From positions 23,768 through 87,767 of the forward strand of contig CALANW010000118.1 in the NCBI GenBank assembly GCA_937926145.1: DNA of 64,000 bases, read 5' to 3'. Within the stretch, counting starts at the first letter, position 1. Every line of letters begins with the position of its first letter. The notes below the pieces were generated by a model. The model searched no databases. It saw only the letters and a list, made by a program, of their open reading frames with translations, and had not been told where the DNA came from. The DNA is from an uncultured Ruminococcus sp. (GTDB taxonomy: Bacteria > Bacillota > Clostridia > Oscillospirales > Ruminococcaceae). Position numbers and translations under genes: made by a program. This document shows positions 8,519-16,752 of the stretch, one piece after another.

Positions 8519-9820
8519 TCAATTCAGCCATTCGACCCTATGCGATGTTTTCTTATATAATTCGGAAAAATAGTCATCGGATAAGATAGCATTTTTCTCT
8601 ATGGCGTTTGTCGGTATCCCGATAATAAGCTCGGGTTCGTATTTGTCCAGATATGGAAGAGCGTAATTTACCGCCTCAAGGTTTCCCGTTTTGCATACGT
8701 TGATAAGAACCTCTGTCAGCTTGCTGTTTTCTTCTGCTTTATCGAGTTTGTCAAAACGCACAGTATGCCATTCACCGTTTTCATTCTTGTATGCAATAAG
8801 AGTTGTTTCGCACACAACAGCCATGCAGTCAGCATCTCCGTAATCGGCAAGCCAATCCGAGCTTGCAAGCGGTTCAGTTTTGAACCTGCATACAAATTCG
8901 TCACCGATATAAACATAATTCACATCGCAGGCGCACCAAGTATGCCGCTCGCTTCCAATACCCCTCAATAGCTGCCATACGTCATAATCGACAGTCATAA
9001 CGGACGGCTCTTTTTCAAAAACCGCTTTTCCGTGATAAATTCCCGTAAAAACATTTGCATTATTAAAGCATAGATTCAAAACATAACATAAAACAACACA
9101 GCCGACCTCAGCCGAAAACCGCCGCTTTTTCACCTGCTCCCCATGTATCGCACCGAATATATTTGAAACAGATACAAATATAAGCGTTCGCATGAAAACT
9201 GAAACAATGCCGTATATCTCCGATGCACTGTTTATATAGTATTCAAAGTTGGTGCGAAAATCGGGTAAAGCATCGGGAGAATAGCTGTCCGCTATTATTT
9301 GGTCAATATTGTATTTGTAAACCGTATCATTGATAAAATCGGAAAGTATCACGCCCGAAACCGCCAAGCAAACTATTCCGACCGACAGCAAAACAGCATT
9401 GACCGCAAGCTTTTTTCCGTCAAGACTTTTTTTCGGCTTCCAAACGACCCAAATCACCGCAAAAATTATAAAAATATGCAGAACGTGGAAAATATCCCAT
9501 ATAAATTTGTTGAAAAGCGGCTCTGCGGAAAGCTCGTCCGTCCGTATAGTAGCATAATATGACACAATATCCGATATTATCTTCACGGACAGCAGTATGA
9601 CCGCAGCTTTGAGCAGTTTTGTCTTCTCGACTTTTAGCTCCGTCATTTTTAAACAGAGAAAAAACACCGCAGCATATTCAATGAACTGCATAAGCAGGTG
9701 AATTATATTCTCCGATCCAAGCACTGACGGCGGAATAAACGACTGCAGCACAGTATTTGTGTCAAAAATGTAAAATAAGAGTTCAAAGAAGAATATATAA
9801 AGGTATTTTGTGACGGTCAC
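8519..9820 (-). CDS. Multi-pass membrane protein of unknown function
   Basis: The 433-residue product starts with GTG at 9820, preceded by GGAAG at a good distance. Five or six hydrophobic segments occupy the first 260 residues (for example YLYIFFFELLFYIF, YAAVFFLCL, IFIIFAVIWVVW, VGIVCLAVSGVIL, CVVLCYVLNLCF). A soluble C-terminal region of about 170 residues follows. No family was recognised. It leads a unit with the two downstream lipoproteins, which suggests a shared envelope role. A perfect 18-base palindrome lies just upstream of the start. Confidence 0.7.
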   Translation of the reverse strand: MTVTKYLYIFFFELLFYIFDTNTVLQSFIPPSVLGSENIIHLLMQFIEYAAVFFLCLKMTELKVEKTKLLKAAVILLSVKIISDIVSYYATIRTDELSAEPLFNKFIWDIFHVLHIFIIFAVIWVVWKPKKSLDGKKLAVNAVLLSVGIVCLAVSGVILSDFINDTVYKYNIDQIIADSYSPDALPDFRTNFEYYINSASEIYGIVSVFMRTLIFVSVSNIFGAIHGEQVKKRRFSAEVGCVVLCYVLNLCFNNANVFTGIYHGKAVFEKEPSVMTVDYDVWQLLRGIGSERHTWCACDVNYVYIGDEFVCRFKTEPLASSDWLADYGDADCMAVVCETTLIAYKNENGEWHTVRFDKLDKAEENSKLTEVLINVCKTGNLEAVNYALPYLDKYEPELIIGIPTNAIEKNAILSDDYFSELYKKTSHRVEWLN

Positions 9821-9837
9821 TACTTCACTTCCAATAA

Positions 9838-9855
9838 GTATTTTAATTAAAATAC
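9838..9855. promoter_or_regulatory. Perfect 18-base palindrome upstream of the membrane protein operon
   Basis: GTATTTTAATTAAAATAC is fully self-complementary and sits 18 bases before the GTG of the gene at 8519-9820. It could be an operator for a dimeric repressor. No regulator is encoded nearby to assign it to. Confidence 0.45.
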
Positions 9856-9899
9856 CGCCTGATTTTGTCAGATTTCTGGAAACTGCACCTTAAACCAAT

Positions 9900-9929
9900 C
9901 GCCGACCATTACCGCTATAATGATCGGCG
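9900..9929 (-). terminator. Hairpin downstream of the phosphofructokinase gene
   Basis: Arms 9900-9911 and 9918-9929 form a 12-pair stem (one G-T) with a six-base loop, 10 bases beyond the stop at 9940. The U tract is poor (ATTGGTTT), so termination efficiency is uncertain. Confidence 0.55.
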
Positions 9930-9939
9930 ATCAATTAAT

Positions 9940-11025
9940 TTATTCTCCGAACGAAACCCCAAGTTCCTTTGCCGTAATGACAAGCTGGTTGTCGGGGGTC
10001 ACGAATTTTGTCTTGCCGGCAATGTCGGAAAGCTTGTTTTCGGTGATCTTTCCGTCTACCATTGCTACTGTGTAGCCGTACTTGCCCGATTTGATGAGGC
10101 TTGCGGCTCTTACACCGAACTTTGTTGCGAGAACTCTGTCATAGGCTGACGGACTGCCGCCTCTGAGCATATGTCCCGGAACACAGACTCTTGCTTCGAT
10201 GCCCGTTTCAGCCTGAACCTGTGCGGCAAGTCTTGATGTTGCGGTTGTGATGCCTGCTTCCTGTCTGCGCTTTGCGCGCTCTTTCTTTTTGAGCTTTGCT
10301 TCTTCCTGATCGAATGCGCCCTCTGCCACTGCTACGATAGAGAAAGTCTTTCCTGCTTTCGATCTCTTTTCGACAGCTGCGCAGATGCTTTCCGTATTAT
10401 ATGGTATCTCGGGGATAACGATGATATCAGCACCGCCTGCGATGCCAGAATAGAGTGTGAGCCAGCCTGCCTTGTTGCCCATTATTTCGACCATAAGGAT
10501 TCTGCTGTGCGAAGCAGCTGTGGTGTGAAGTCTGTCGATAACATCGGTAGCAGTATCAACAGCTGTGTGGAAGCCGAATGTTACGTCCGTGCCGAAGATA
10601 TCATTGTCGATAGTCTTTGGAAGACCGATAACGTTAAGTCCCTCTTCGGAGAGGAGATTTGCAGTCTTGTGTGTGCCGTTGCCGCCGAGGGTGAGCAGGC
10701 AGTCAAGCTTCTGTGCCTTGTATGTGTCTTTCATAGCCTTGACTTTGTCAACGTTGTCCTCTTCGATAACGGACATCATCTTGAACGGCTGACGCTTTGT
10801 GCCGAGGATAGTTCCGCCCTGAGTGAGAATACCCGAAAATTCGGACGGCTTCATCTCTCTTGCGATGTTGTTGATAAGTCCGTAATAGCCGTTCTGGATT
10901 CCGACGATCTCAACGTTGTCCTCTCCCATTTCCTCGAAGCAGGCTTTCGCCACTCCTCTGATAGTTGCGTTAAGACCCGGGCAGTCGCCGCCGCTTGTAA
11001 GGATACCGATTCTTCTCTTTGCCAT
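9940..11025 (-). CDS. pfkA: 6-phosphofructokinase (phosphoryl donor ambiguous)
   Basis: Phosphorylates fructose 6-phosphate in glycolysis. The 361 residues open MAKRRIGILTSGGDCPGLNA. The donor-site loop is GGNGT (114-118), the catalytic loop PKTIDND (136-142), and MGNKAGW marks the substrate site. In this superfamily the residues equivalent to E. coli Gly104 and Gly124 help select ATP or pyrophosphate. Here the first stays Gly (GGNGT) but the second is Lys (PKTIDND), a mixed signature known in some ATP-using relatives, so the donor cannot be fixed from sequence alone. It starts 34 bases after the stop of the upstream EAL-domain gene and probably shares its transcript. A stem-loop follows the stop. 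Confidence 0.9.
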   Translation of the reverse strand: MAKRRIGILTSGGDCPGLNATIRGVAKACFEEMGEDNVEIVGIQNGYYGLINNIAREMKPSEFSGILTQGGTILGTKRQPFKMMSVIEEDNVDKVKAMKDTYKAQKLDCLLTLGGNGTHKTANLLSEEGLNVIGLPKTIDNDIFGTDVTFGFHTAVDTATDVIDRLHTTAASHSRILMVEIMGNKAGWLTLYSGIAGGADIIVIPEIPYNTESICAAVEKRSKAGKTFSIVAVAEGAFDQEEAKLKKKERAKRRQEAGITTATSRLAAQVQAETGIEARVCVPGHMLRGGSPSAYDRVLATKFGVRAASLIKSGKYGYTVAMVDGKITENKLSDIAGKTKFVTPDNQLVITAKELGVSFGE

Positions 11026-11059
11026 ATTGGACCAATCCTTTCAACATTTATTTTTATTC

Positions 11060-13420
11060 TTATTTATCTGCACCGACCGAGACGCTGTCGGGCTGTTCGG
11101 TAAGCTTTTTCTGGTCTTCGCGCTTAGCCTGCTCGGCTTTCATCTTCATAAATTCTTCAAACTTATCCGCAGGCATCGGCTTTCCGAAGAAGAAGCCCTG
11201 CGCAAGATCGCAGCCCGACTGTTTGAGTATATCCACCTGACCCGGAGTTTCGATGCCCTCGGCGATGGTCTCTATCTTCTTGGATTTTGCAATTCTTATA
11301 ACAGCCGAGACGATCTCTCGTGAAATCTCATCATCTTCAAGATACATTACGAACGAGCGGTCGAGTTTCAGCAGCGTGATAGGAAGTATCTGAATGTAGC
11401 TGAGCGAAGAATAACCCGTTCCGAAATCGTCCATTGAAAGCTTGATGCCGAGCGATTTTATCTCGTTCATCTGCGCAACGGCATGGTCTATGTCTTTGAG
11501 TGCGAGCGATTCGGTAAGCTCAACATCGAGCCACTGCGGTTCCATACCCGTTTCTTCGAGCGCCCTCTTGATATTTTCGGTAACATTGGTCTGATAGAAA
11601 TCAACAGCCGTAAGGTTTATCGAAACCGTTACCGGCGGATAGCCCTTATCCTGCCATTCCTTGTTCTGACGGCAAGCGTTGTAAAGAACGAAGCGGCTTA
11701 TCTTCGTGATGAGCATTGAGCTTTCGGCAACGGGGATAAAGTTTCCCGGAGGAATGATAGTGCCGTCGGGCTTTACCCAGCGGATAAGTGCTTCCATACC
11801 CGTAAGTCTGCCCGTGTTGAGGTCGATCTTAGGCTGATAGTAAAGCACGAGCTCGTTGTTTTCGATAGCGCTTGCAAGCTCTTTTTCGATAGCGTTGCTC
11901 TTGATGATCTGATCGTGTATCTCGCGGTCGTAGCGGACTATGCTGCCCTTTGTATCGTCCGAATGTGAAAGTGCGAATTCCGCACGGTCGAGGACTTGGA
12001 GGAAGTCGTTTCCTCCGTCCGACATTTTGCAGTAGCCTGCGGAGCAAGTGATAGTCTGCGTTGAGAAATTCTCCTCGGAGAATGCGGCAAAGTCTTTCTG
12101 TATGCTCTTTACAAGTCTTACGGGAAGTTCGTCATCGCCATTATCCTTTACTATAATGGCAAAATTATCGCCGCCTATTCTTGCGCCGAGCGAACTTTCA
12201 CCGAGAGTGCTGAGAGCTTTGTTAAGAATAGAGCCGAACTCCTTAAGGAGCATATTACCGTTCTGATAGCCGCAGGTGTCGTTGATGATATGGAAATCAT
12301 CGATATCGAAAATGATTATCCAGTAATCGAGGTCCTGACCTTCAACGGAATCATAAAGTCGGAAGGTTTCTTCGCCCGTAACGATGAACTTATTGCGGTT
12401 GTAGATCTGAGTAACTTCATCGATATAAGCCATTTTCTCGATGATAAGGTCTTTTTCTCTGTCGTCGTTGATATCGATAACTGCGCCGCCTATCGTTGAC
12501 ATAAGGATATTTGCGCAGGGAGTTACTTTATATCGGTACTGGAGCCAGCGGTAGGAATCACTGTTCTTAGGCTTCATTCTGAATTCAACGGAATAGATCT
12601 CGCCCGACTTTGTGGGGGTCTGCGCCGTCATTGCACGTCTTAATGTTTCGACAACGAACCTGTCATCAGGGTAAATGAGCGATTTTAACTCATCAAAGCC
12701 GATATATTCCGAATCAAAGCCGCCCATCTGACGGAACTGCTCGGAAGTATAAAGTCTGTAGTCGTTGGCATCTTTGAGCATAAGACCTACGCCCGAATAC
12801 TCCATCGCCATTGTGAAGCGGCTTTCGGACGAAGCAAGGGCGTGAGCATAATTTGTAAGCTCCTCTTTCATCTTGGCGTTCTCCGAAAGGTCATGACCTA
12901 TCGAAAGGAGAATATATTTAGTGTTATTCTTGCCGTGCTTTTCAACGAACATAAGCGAGGTATTCCAAATAGTGCAAACTTTTGCACCCGTTTTTGAGGT
13001 CACGAAAAACTCCTCGTCACGGTTATTGATTATCGCCTGAAGGCTCGGTGCGAAAGCGTCCTTTGGAAGAAGCTTCTGAATGTTCTTTGCATTGTCGCGA
13101 AGATCGTCGGCAGTATAACCCGTGACGGTGGTAAGCTCGGAGTTTACCTCTATCTCATGGAAATTGCTCTCCCAGACGATAGCCATAGCGTTAAGACTCT
13201 GGACGATATCGGAAAGATAGCTTCTCTGCTTTGCTATCCTTGTACGCTCATTGCGCTTCATCACACCGCAGAGCACAACGACCGAAACAGCCGCCAGCGC
13301 AAGATACATCACAATGACTGCCGCCATATATTCGGGCAGGTTGACAGCCACGATAAGCGCCGCCATTACCGACGCTATATATGAAAGGGCGATGATAAGC
13401 CCCGTATAATTTTTCTTCAT
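11060..13420 (-). CDS. Membrane PAS-GGDEF-EAL protein, probable c-di-GMP phosphodiesterase
   Basis: The ATG at 13420 follows GGGGAG, giving 786 residues. Two transmembrane helices lie at about 5-55, a PAS-like domain near 75-180 and a second near 205-310. The GGDEF-type domain (about 330-500) has GGDNF at 416-420, so the Glu needed for cyclase activity is lost. The EAL domain (about 510-760) keeps EAL (543-545), Asn602, Glu634, DDFGTG (664-669), Lys685, Glu721 and Gln741, so it should hydrolyse c-di-GMP, with the degenerate GGDEF perhaps acting as a GTP sensor. This window also encodes type IV pili, a frequent c-di-GMP target. It lies just upstream of pfkA. Confidence 0.9.
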   Translation of the reverse strand: MKKNYTGLIIALSYIASVMAALIVAVNLPEYMAAVIVMYLALAAVSVVVLCGVMKRNERTRIAKQRSYLSDIVQSLNAMAIVWESNFHEIEVNSELTTVTGYTADDLRDNAKNIQKLLPKDAFAPSLQAIINNRDEEFFVTSKTGAKVCTIWNTSLMFVEKHGKNNTKYILLSIGHDLSENAKMKEELTNYAHALASSESRFTMAMEYSGVGLMLKDANDYRLYTSEQFRQMGGFDSEYIGFDELKSLIYPDDRFVVETLRRAMTAQTPTKSGEIYSVEFRMKPKNSDSYRWLQYRYKVTPCANILMSTIGGAVIDINDDREKDLIIEKMAYIDEVTQIYNRNKFIVTGEETFRLYDSVEGQDLDYWIIIFDIDDFHIINDTCGYQNGNMLLKEFGSILNKALSTLGESSLGARIGGDNFAIIVKDNGDDELPVRLVKSIQKDFAAFSEENFSTQTITCSAGYCKMSDGGNDFLQVLDRAEFALSHSDDTKGSIVRYDREIHDQIIKSNAIEKELASAIENNELVLYYQPKIDLNTGRLTGMEALIRWVKPDGTIIPPGNFIPVAESSMLITKISRFVLYNACRQNKEWQDKGYPPVTVSINLTAVDFYQTNVTENIKRALEETGMEPQWLDVELTESLALKDIDHAVAQMNEIKSLGIKLSMDDFGTGYSSLSYIQILPITLLKLDRSFVMYLEDDEISREIVSAVIRIAKSKKIETIAEGIETPGQVDILKQSGCDLAQGFFFGKPMPADKFEEFMKMKAEQAKREDQKKLTEQPDSVSVGADK

Positions 13421-13555
13421 ATAATTCTCCCCTTTAAGATGAAAGCTGCTCGATTGTTTGAAAAGACACAATGCTGAAAAAATTCGGGAAAAAAGCAGTT
13501 TTTAAATGGTAAATTATTGCACAATAAGTCAATTTTGCCATACTATTCTAAGATA

Positions 13556-13584
13556 ATGATACTCTTATTTTTGCATTTTGTCAA
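13556..13584 (-). promoter_or_regulatory. Promoter of the GGDEF-EAL/pfkA unit
   Basis: Minus-strand TTGACA (13579-13584) and TATCAT (13556-13561) are 17 bases apart. The 338-base divergent region 13421-13758 holds this promoter; the plus-strand promoter for the response regulator is not clear. Confidence 0.75.
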
Positions 13585-13758
13585 GGCAATGACAATAAAA
13601 GCTTAAAAATACGCTGAATTTTCACATATCTTTCATATTTTCGTGGTAAACTTATTTTTAAATTAAAATGGCAGAAAAACGCTCGGAAAAGTCGTGGAAA
13701 ACGGATAAAATATATGGGTTTTATATGGCTTTTCGGTAAAAATCAAGGAGATGACATT

Positions 13759-14430
13759 ATGCAGAGAATACTTGTTGTTGACGATGAAAAAATGATACGA
13801 AATGTTATTAAGGAATACGCCGAATTTGACGGTTTTGAAGTCACAGAGGCTGAGGACGGAATGGAAGCGGTCGAAATTTGCCGCAAAGAAGACTTCGACC
13901 TTATAGTTATGGATATAATGATGCCAAGGCTCGACGGATATTCGGCGATAAAGGAAATTCGCAAGACCAAGCAGATACCCGTCATAATGCTTTCGGCAAG
14001 GGGCGAGGAATACGACAAGCTTTTCGGCTTCGAGATAGGCATTGACGACTATGTTGTAAAGCCTTTCTCCCCTAAGGAGCTTCTTGCAAGAATAAAAGCT
14101 GTCCTCAAGCGCGCAGCCGCAAAGGAACAGCCAATGGATATTATCCGTTACGAGGGTCTTGAGATCAACGTCACGGGCAGAGAGGTCAGCGTTGACGGCA
14201 AGCCTGTTTCGCTCACGCCAAAGGAATACGACCTGCTCTTCTACCTTGTGCGGAACAAGGGCATCGCACTTTCGCGTGAAAAGCTCCTCGAAGAAGTATG
14301 GGGTTATGACTTCTTCGGCGATGACAGAACCGTTGATACACATATAAAAATGCTCCGAAATTCCCTCGGCGAATACCGCAAGTTCATCAAAACTCTGAGA
14401 GGAATGGGATATAAGTTTGAAACAACATAA
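13759..14430 (+). CDS. OmpR/PhoB-family response regulator
   Basis: This 223-residue regulator has a receiver domain (about 1-115) starting MQRILVVDDEKMIRNVI, with the phosphoacceptor Asp in DLIVMDIMMPRLDG near residue 52 and the conserved Lys in VVKPFSPKELLARI. A winged-helix DNA-binding domain follows (about 125-223), including LTPKEYDLLFYLV and DDRTVDTHIKMLRNSLG. AAGGAG precedes the ATG. The kinase gene overlaps its 3-prime end by 14 bases, so they form a cognate pair. The target genes are unknown. Confidence 0.93.
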   Translation: MQRILVVDDEKMIRNVIKEYAEFDGFEVTEAEDGMEAVEICRKEDFDLIVMDIMMPRLDGYSAIKEIRKTKQIPVIMLSARGEEYDKLFGFEIGIDDYVVKPFSPKELLARIKAVLKRAAAKEQPMDIIRYEGLEINVTGREVSVDGKPVSLTPKEYDLLFYLVRNKGIALSREKLLEEVWGYDFFGDDRTVDTHIKMLRNSLGEYRKFIKTLRGMGYKFETT

Positions 14431-15844
14431 AAGTATCTTGAACCTCAAAACGGCGATATGGATGTACTTGGTCATCTTTATAACGGGTATTTTTGTACTG
14501 CTGTGGTTCACGTTCGGCGTGTCGCTCGAAGCGAACTACAAGAGCAAAAAGACCAAGGACATCGTTTCTATCGCTTCGTATATTCTCAAGGGCTGGAACG
14601 AGGACGGACTGACTACCGAAAATCTCGACAATACGGCATACAATAATAATATGTGCATCCTTATTCAGGACGCCGACGGCTACACGGTATATTCCTACGA
14701 TATGATGGCGAACAACTGCCTTATCCACGGCGTTTACAGCCTGAACCTTTTCAAATACCGAAATCAGGCTCTTGCGAGCAGCAACGGCTATTATTACGCC
14801 GAGGTCAACAACCCGCGCTTCAACACGAACACACTGCTTTTCGTTATGGTCATAGGCTCGGTCGATGACCCCGAGGGCTATATTTACCTCAACACCTCTC
14901 TCGCACCGCTCAAATCGACCGCTGATATTATCAAGCGGCAGATATATTGGATAGGTATTATCCTGCTTCTGCTCGGACTTATCATTGCGTATTTCCTCGC
15001 GTCCGTTATCGAAGCGCCTATCGTCCGCATTACAAAAACCGCGAAGAAAATGGGCGAGGGAAACTACAACGTTGTCTTTGACGGACACGGATATGAGGAA
15101 ACGGAAATTCTCGCCGATACTCTGAACAGTGCGGAGGAAGAAATCTCAAAGGTCGATACTCTCCGCCGTGACCTTATCGCGAACGTTTCGCACGATCTGA
15201 GAACGCCGCTCACAATGGTCAAAGCCTACGCCGAGATGATACGCGATATTTCGGGCGATAATCCGCAGAAGCGCGCTGAACATCTGAACGTTATCATCGA
15301 AGAGAGTGACCGACTTGCAAAGCTCGTCAATGATATCCTTGACCTTTCCAAACTTGAAAGCGGCAACTTTGAGATAACCGAAACGGAATTCTGCATCACC
15401 GACACGATACGAAGCATAATGGAGCGCTATACCCTGCTTTCCGAGCAGAAAGGCTACACCTTTATCGTTTCTGCCGAGCAGAATTTCATCGTCAAAGCCG
15501 ATGCTGTTAAAATTCAGCAGGTAATTTACAACCTTATCAACAACGCCGTCAACTACACGGGCGAGGACAAGACCGTTTATATCACGCAGATAGTCAAGAA
15601 GAAAAAACTCGTCCGAATCGAGATAACCGACACGGGCGCAGGCATCGACCCCGAGCTGATACCGCTCATCTTCGACCGCTACTACCGCACGGAAAAGAGC
15701 AAGCGTGAGGTCATCGGCACGGGACTTGGACTTTCCATAGTAAAGCAGATACTCCAGCGCCACAACTATGAATTCGGCGTTCGTTCCGAAAAAGGTGTCG
15801 GAAGCACATTCTGGTTCGAGATGCCGGGACATCTTGAAGAATAA
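14417..15844 (+). CDS. Membrane sensor histidine kinase
   Basis: The partner of the preceding regulator has 475 residues from a TTG start that overlaps the regulator stop. Transmembrane helices lie near 13-35 and 175-200, enclosing an extracytoplasmic sensor domain of about 140 residues. A HAMP region follows (APIVRITKTAKKMGEGNYNV). The HisKA motif VSHDLRTPLTMVKAYAEM carries the phosphorylated His, and the HATPase domain has the N-box NLINNAVNY, DTGAGIDPE and GTGLGLSIVKQIL. The signal sensed cannot be told from sequence. A start at the ATG 15 codons later would clip the first helix. Confidence 0.92.
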   Translation: MKQHKSILNLKTAIWMYLVIFITGIFVLLWFTFGVSLEANYKSKKTKDIVSIASYILKGWNEDGLTTENLDNTAYNNNMCILIQDADGYTVYSYDMMANNCLIHGVYSLNLFKYRNQALASSNGYYYAEVNNPRFNTNTLLFVMVIGSVDDPEGYIYLNTSLAPLKSTADIIKRQIYWIGIILLLLGLIIAYFLASVIEAPIVRITKTAKKMGEGNYNVVFDGHGYEETEILADTLNSAEEEISKVDTLRRDLIANVSHDLRTPLTMVKAYAEMIRDISGDNPQKRAEHLNVIIEESDRLAKLVNDILDLSKLESGNFEITETEFCITDTIRSIMERYTLLSEQKGYTFIVSAEQNFIVKADAVKIQQVIYNLINNAVNYTGEDKTVYITQIVKKKKLVRIEITDTGAGIDPELIPLIFDRYYRTEKSKREVIGTGLGLSIVKQILQRHNYEFGVRSEKGVGSTFWFEMPGHLEE

Positions 15845-15954
15845 TGCGTAATTCGTAATGCTTAATGCGTAATTATTTTGTTCCGCAGGTTTACGGTGAG
15901 AACCCTATCTTCATAGGGACGGGTTTATATTCGACTGTTTTCCAACAAAAACTC

Positions 15955-15983
15955 TTGACATATCAGTTTAAAAGTCTTATAAT
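15955..15983 (+). promoter_or_regulatory. Promoter of candidate antitoxin RNA, copy 1
   Basis: Perfect TTGACA (15955-15960) and TATAAT (15978-15983) with 17-base spacing, directed toward the small ORF on the opposite strand. Confidence 0.9.
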
Positions 15984-15989
15984 ATAAAT

Positions 15990-16082
15990 ACAAAGAGGGC
16001 ACACCGATAGACGGTCACTCCCAATATTTAGGTTAAGAAATAACCGTCCAAGTTTGGTCGCTCTGGGCGGTTATTTCTTTTT
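15990..16082 (+). ncRNA. Candidate type I antitoxin RNA, copy 1
   Basis: An RNA of about 90 bases is predicted from the consensus promoter at 15955-15983 to the intrinsic terminator whose arms are 16035-16046 and 16068-16079, followed by TTTTT. Its 3-prime half is antisense to the end of the small toxin-like gene on the minus strand, so the two transcripts share one bidirectional terminator. It holds no coding frame of note. Convergent promoters and a shared terminator are the arrangement of type I systems such as par/Fst and TxpA/RatA. RNA existence is inferred. Confidence 0.65.
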
Positions 16083-16160
16083 ATTGTTGCAGCAATTCAA
16101 CACTATCTGTATGATATTGCATATAAGTATTCCTAAAGATACAACTTCTGTGATACTCAT
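16071..16160 (-). CDS. Small hydrophobic peptide, candidate type I toxin, copy 1
   Basis: A 29-residue peptide with ATG at 16160, preceded by AAAGGGGG. It reads MSITEVVSLGILICNIIQ then IVLNCCNNKKK: one membrane-spanning segment followed by a polar, lysine-ended tail, the usual form of Fst/TxpA/holin-like toxins. An in-frame extension of 32 residues exists in this copy only; copy 2 has a frameshift and stop there, so the 29-residue unit is the conserved one. The peptide is identical in both copies. Its promoter is at 16228-16256. Toxicity is inference. Confidence 0.7.
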   Translation of the reverse strand: MSITEVVSLGILICNIIQIVLNCCNNKKK

Positions 16161-16227
16161 ATCGCAACGCCCCCTTTCAGGGAGCAAAGATTGACCGCCT
16201 ACCGTTTCTGGTATGCCCATAGATTCT

Positions 16228-16256
16228 ATTTTATCTTTTATGTTGAAATTTGTCAA
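16228..16256 (-). promoter_or_regulatory. Promoter of candidate toxin mRNA, copy 1
   Basis: Minus-strand TTGACA (16251-16256) and TAAAAT (16228-16233), 17-base spacing. The message would have a 5-prime leader of about 60 bases that can fold over the ribosome binding site. Confidence 0.88.
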
Positions 16257-16345
16257 TTATTTGAAATAAATACACTTTTTTGTTGTTTTAAGCATCGACA
16301 GTTTACAATTGATAATTTTGTCGGAAACAAAATCAAAAACAGCTC

Positions 16346-16374
16346 TTGACATATCATTTTAAAAGCATTATAAT
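16346..16374 (+). promoter_or_regulatory. Promoter of candidate antitoxin RNA, copy 2
   Basis: TTGACA (16346-16351) and TATAAT (16369-16374) with 17-base spacing, conserved with copy 1 although the spacer sequence differs. Confidence 0.9.
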
Positions 16375-16380
16375 ATAAAT

Positions 16381-16474
16381 ACAAAGAGGGCATACTGATA
16401 GACGGTCGCTCCCAAAATTAGCGAAAAAAAGTAATCGCTCCGGTTTGGTCGCTCGGGCGGTTACTTCTTTTTAT
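16381..16474 (+). ncRNA. Candidate type I antitoxin RNA, copy 2
   Basis: Predicted from the promoter at 16346-16374 to the terminator with arms near 16429-16440 and 16455-16466 and a TTTTT tail. Compared with copy 1, the stem shows a paired change: AAATAA/TTATTT there is AAGTAA/TTACTT here, so pairing is kept while bases differ. That supports selection on the RNA structure. It overlaps the 3-prime end of the toxin-like gene on the other strand. Confidence 0.65.
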
Positions 16475-16550
16475 TGTTGCAGCAATTCAATACTATCTGT
16501 ATGATATTGCATATAAGTATTCCTAAAGATACAACTTCTGTGATACTCAT
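16461..16550 (-). CDS. Small hydrophobic peptide, candidate type I toxin, copy 2
   Basis: A 29-residue peptide identical to copy 1 (MSITEVVSLG at the start, NNKKK at the end), ATG at 16550 with the same AAAGGGGG upstream. Differences from copy 1 inside the gene are synonymous (GTG/GTA, AAA/AAG). The upstream sequence is frameshifted relative to copy 1 and has a TAG, which rules out a longer protein. Tandem chromosomal copies are common in such systems. Confidence 0.7.
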   Translation of the reverse strand: MSITEVVSLGILICNIIQIVLNCCNNKKK

Positions 16551-16616
16551 ATCGCAACGCCCCCTTTCAGGGAGCAAAGATTGACCGCCTACCGTTCAGG
16601 TATGCCCATAAACCTT

Positions 16617-16645
16617 ATTTTATCATTTAAATAGTATTTTGTCAA
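16617..16645 (-). promoter_or_regulatory. Promoter of candidate toxin mRNA, copy 2
   Basis: Minus-strand TTGACA (16640-16645) and TAAAAT (16617-16622) with 17-base spacing. The spacer has diverged from copy 1 but both hexamers are unchanged. Confidence 0.88.
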
Positions 16646-16710
16646 TTATTTGAAATAAATACACTTTCTTGTTGTTCTTATAGTAAAAATAAAATCTGCA
16701 CATTAAATCA

Positions 16711-16752
16711 ACAGACCTGTTTTCGAGGATTTTTCCTTGAAAACAGGTCTGT
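16711..16752. terminator. Repeat-borne terminator hairpin in element E1
   Basis: ACAGACCTGTTTTC (16711-16724) pairs with GAAAACAGGTCTGT (16739-16752), followed by TCGTTTATTT. The same hairpin type recurs at 36804, 42601, 48991 and 54425. Confidence 0.7.

Noticed and set aside
13663..14511. Long minus-strand frame of 282 codons opposite the response regulator
   Set aside because: It is antisense to a clear OmpR-family gene with good codon use and a ribosome binding site; the translated product has no recognisable domain.
16071..16256. 61-residue extended form of the small toxin-like peptide
   Set aside because: The extension is open only in copy 1; copy 2 has a frameshift and TAG there, and the good ribosome binding site serves the internal ATG.
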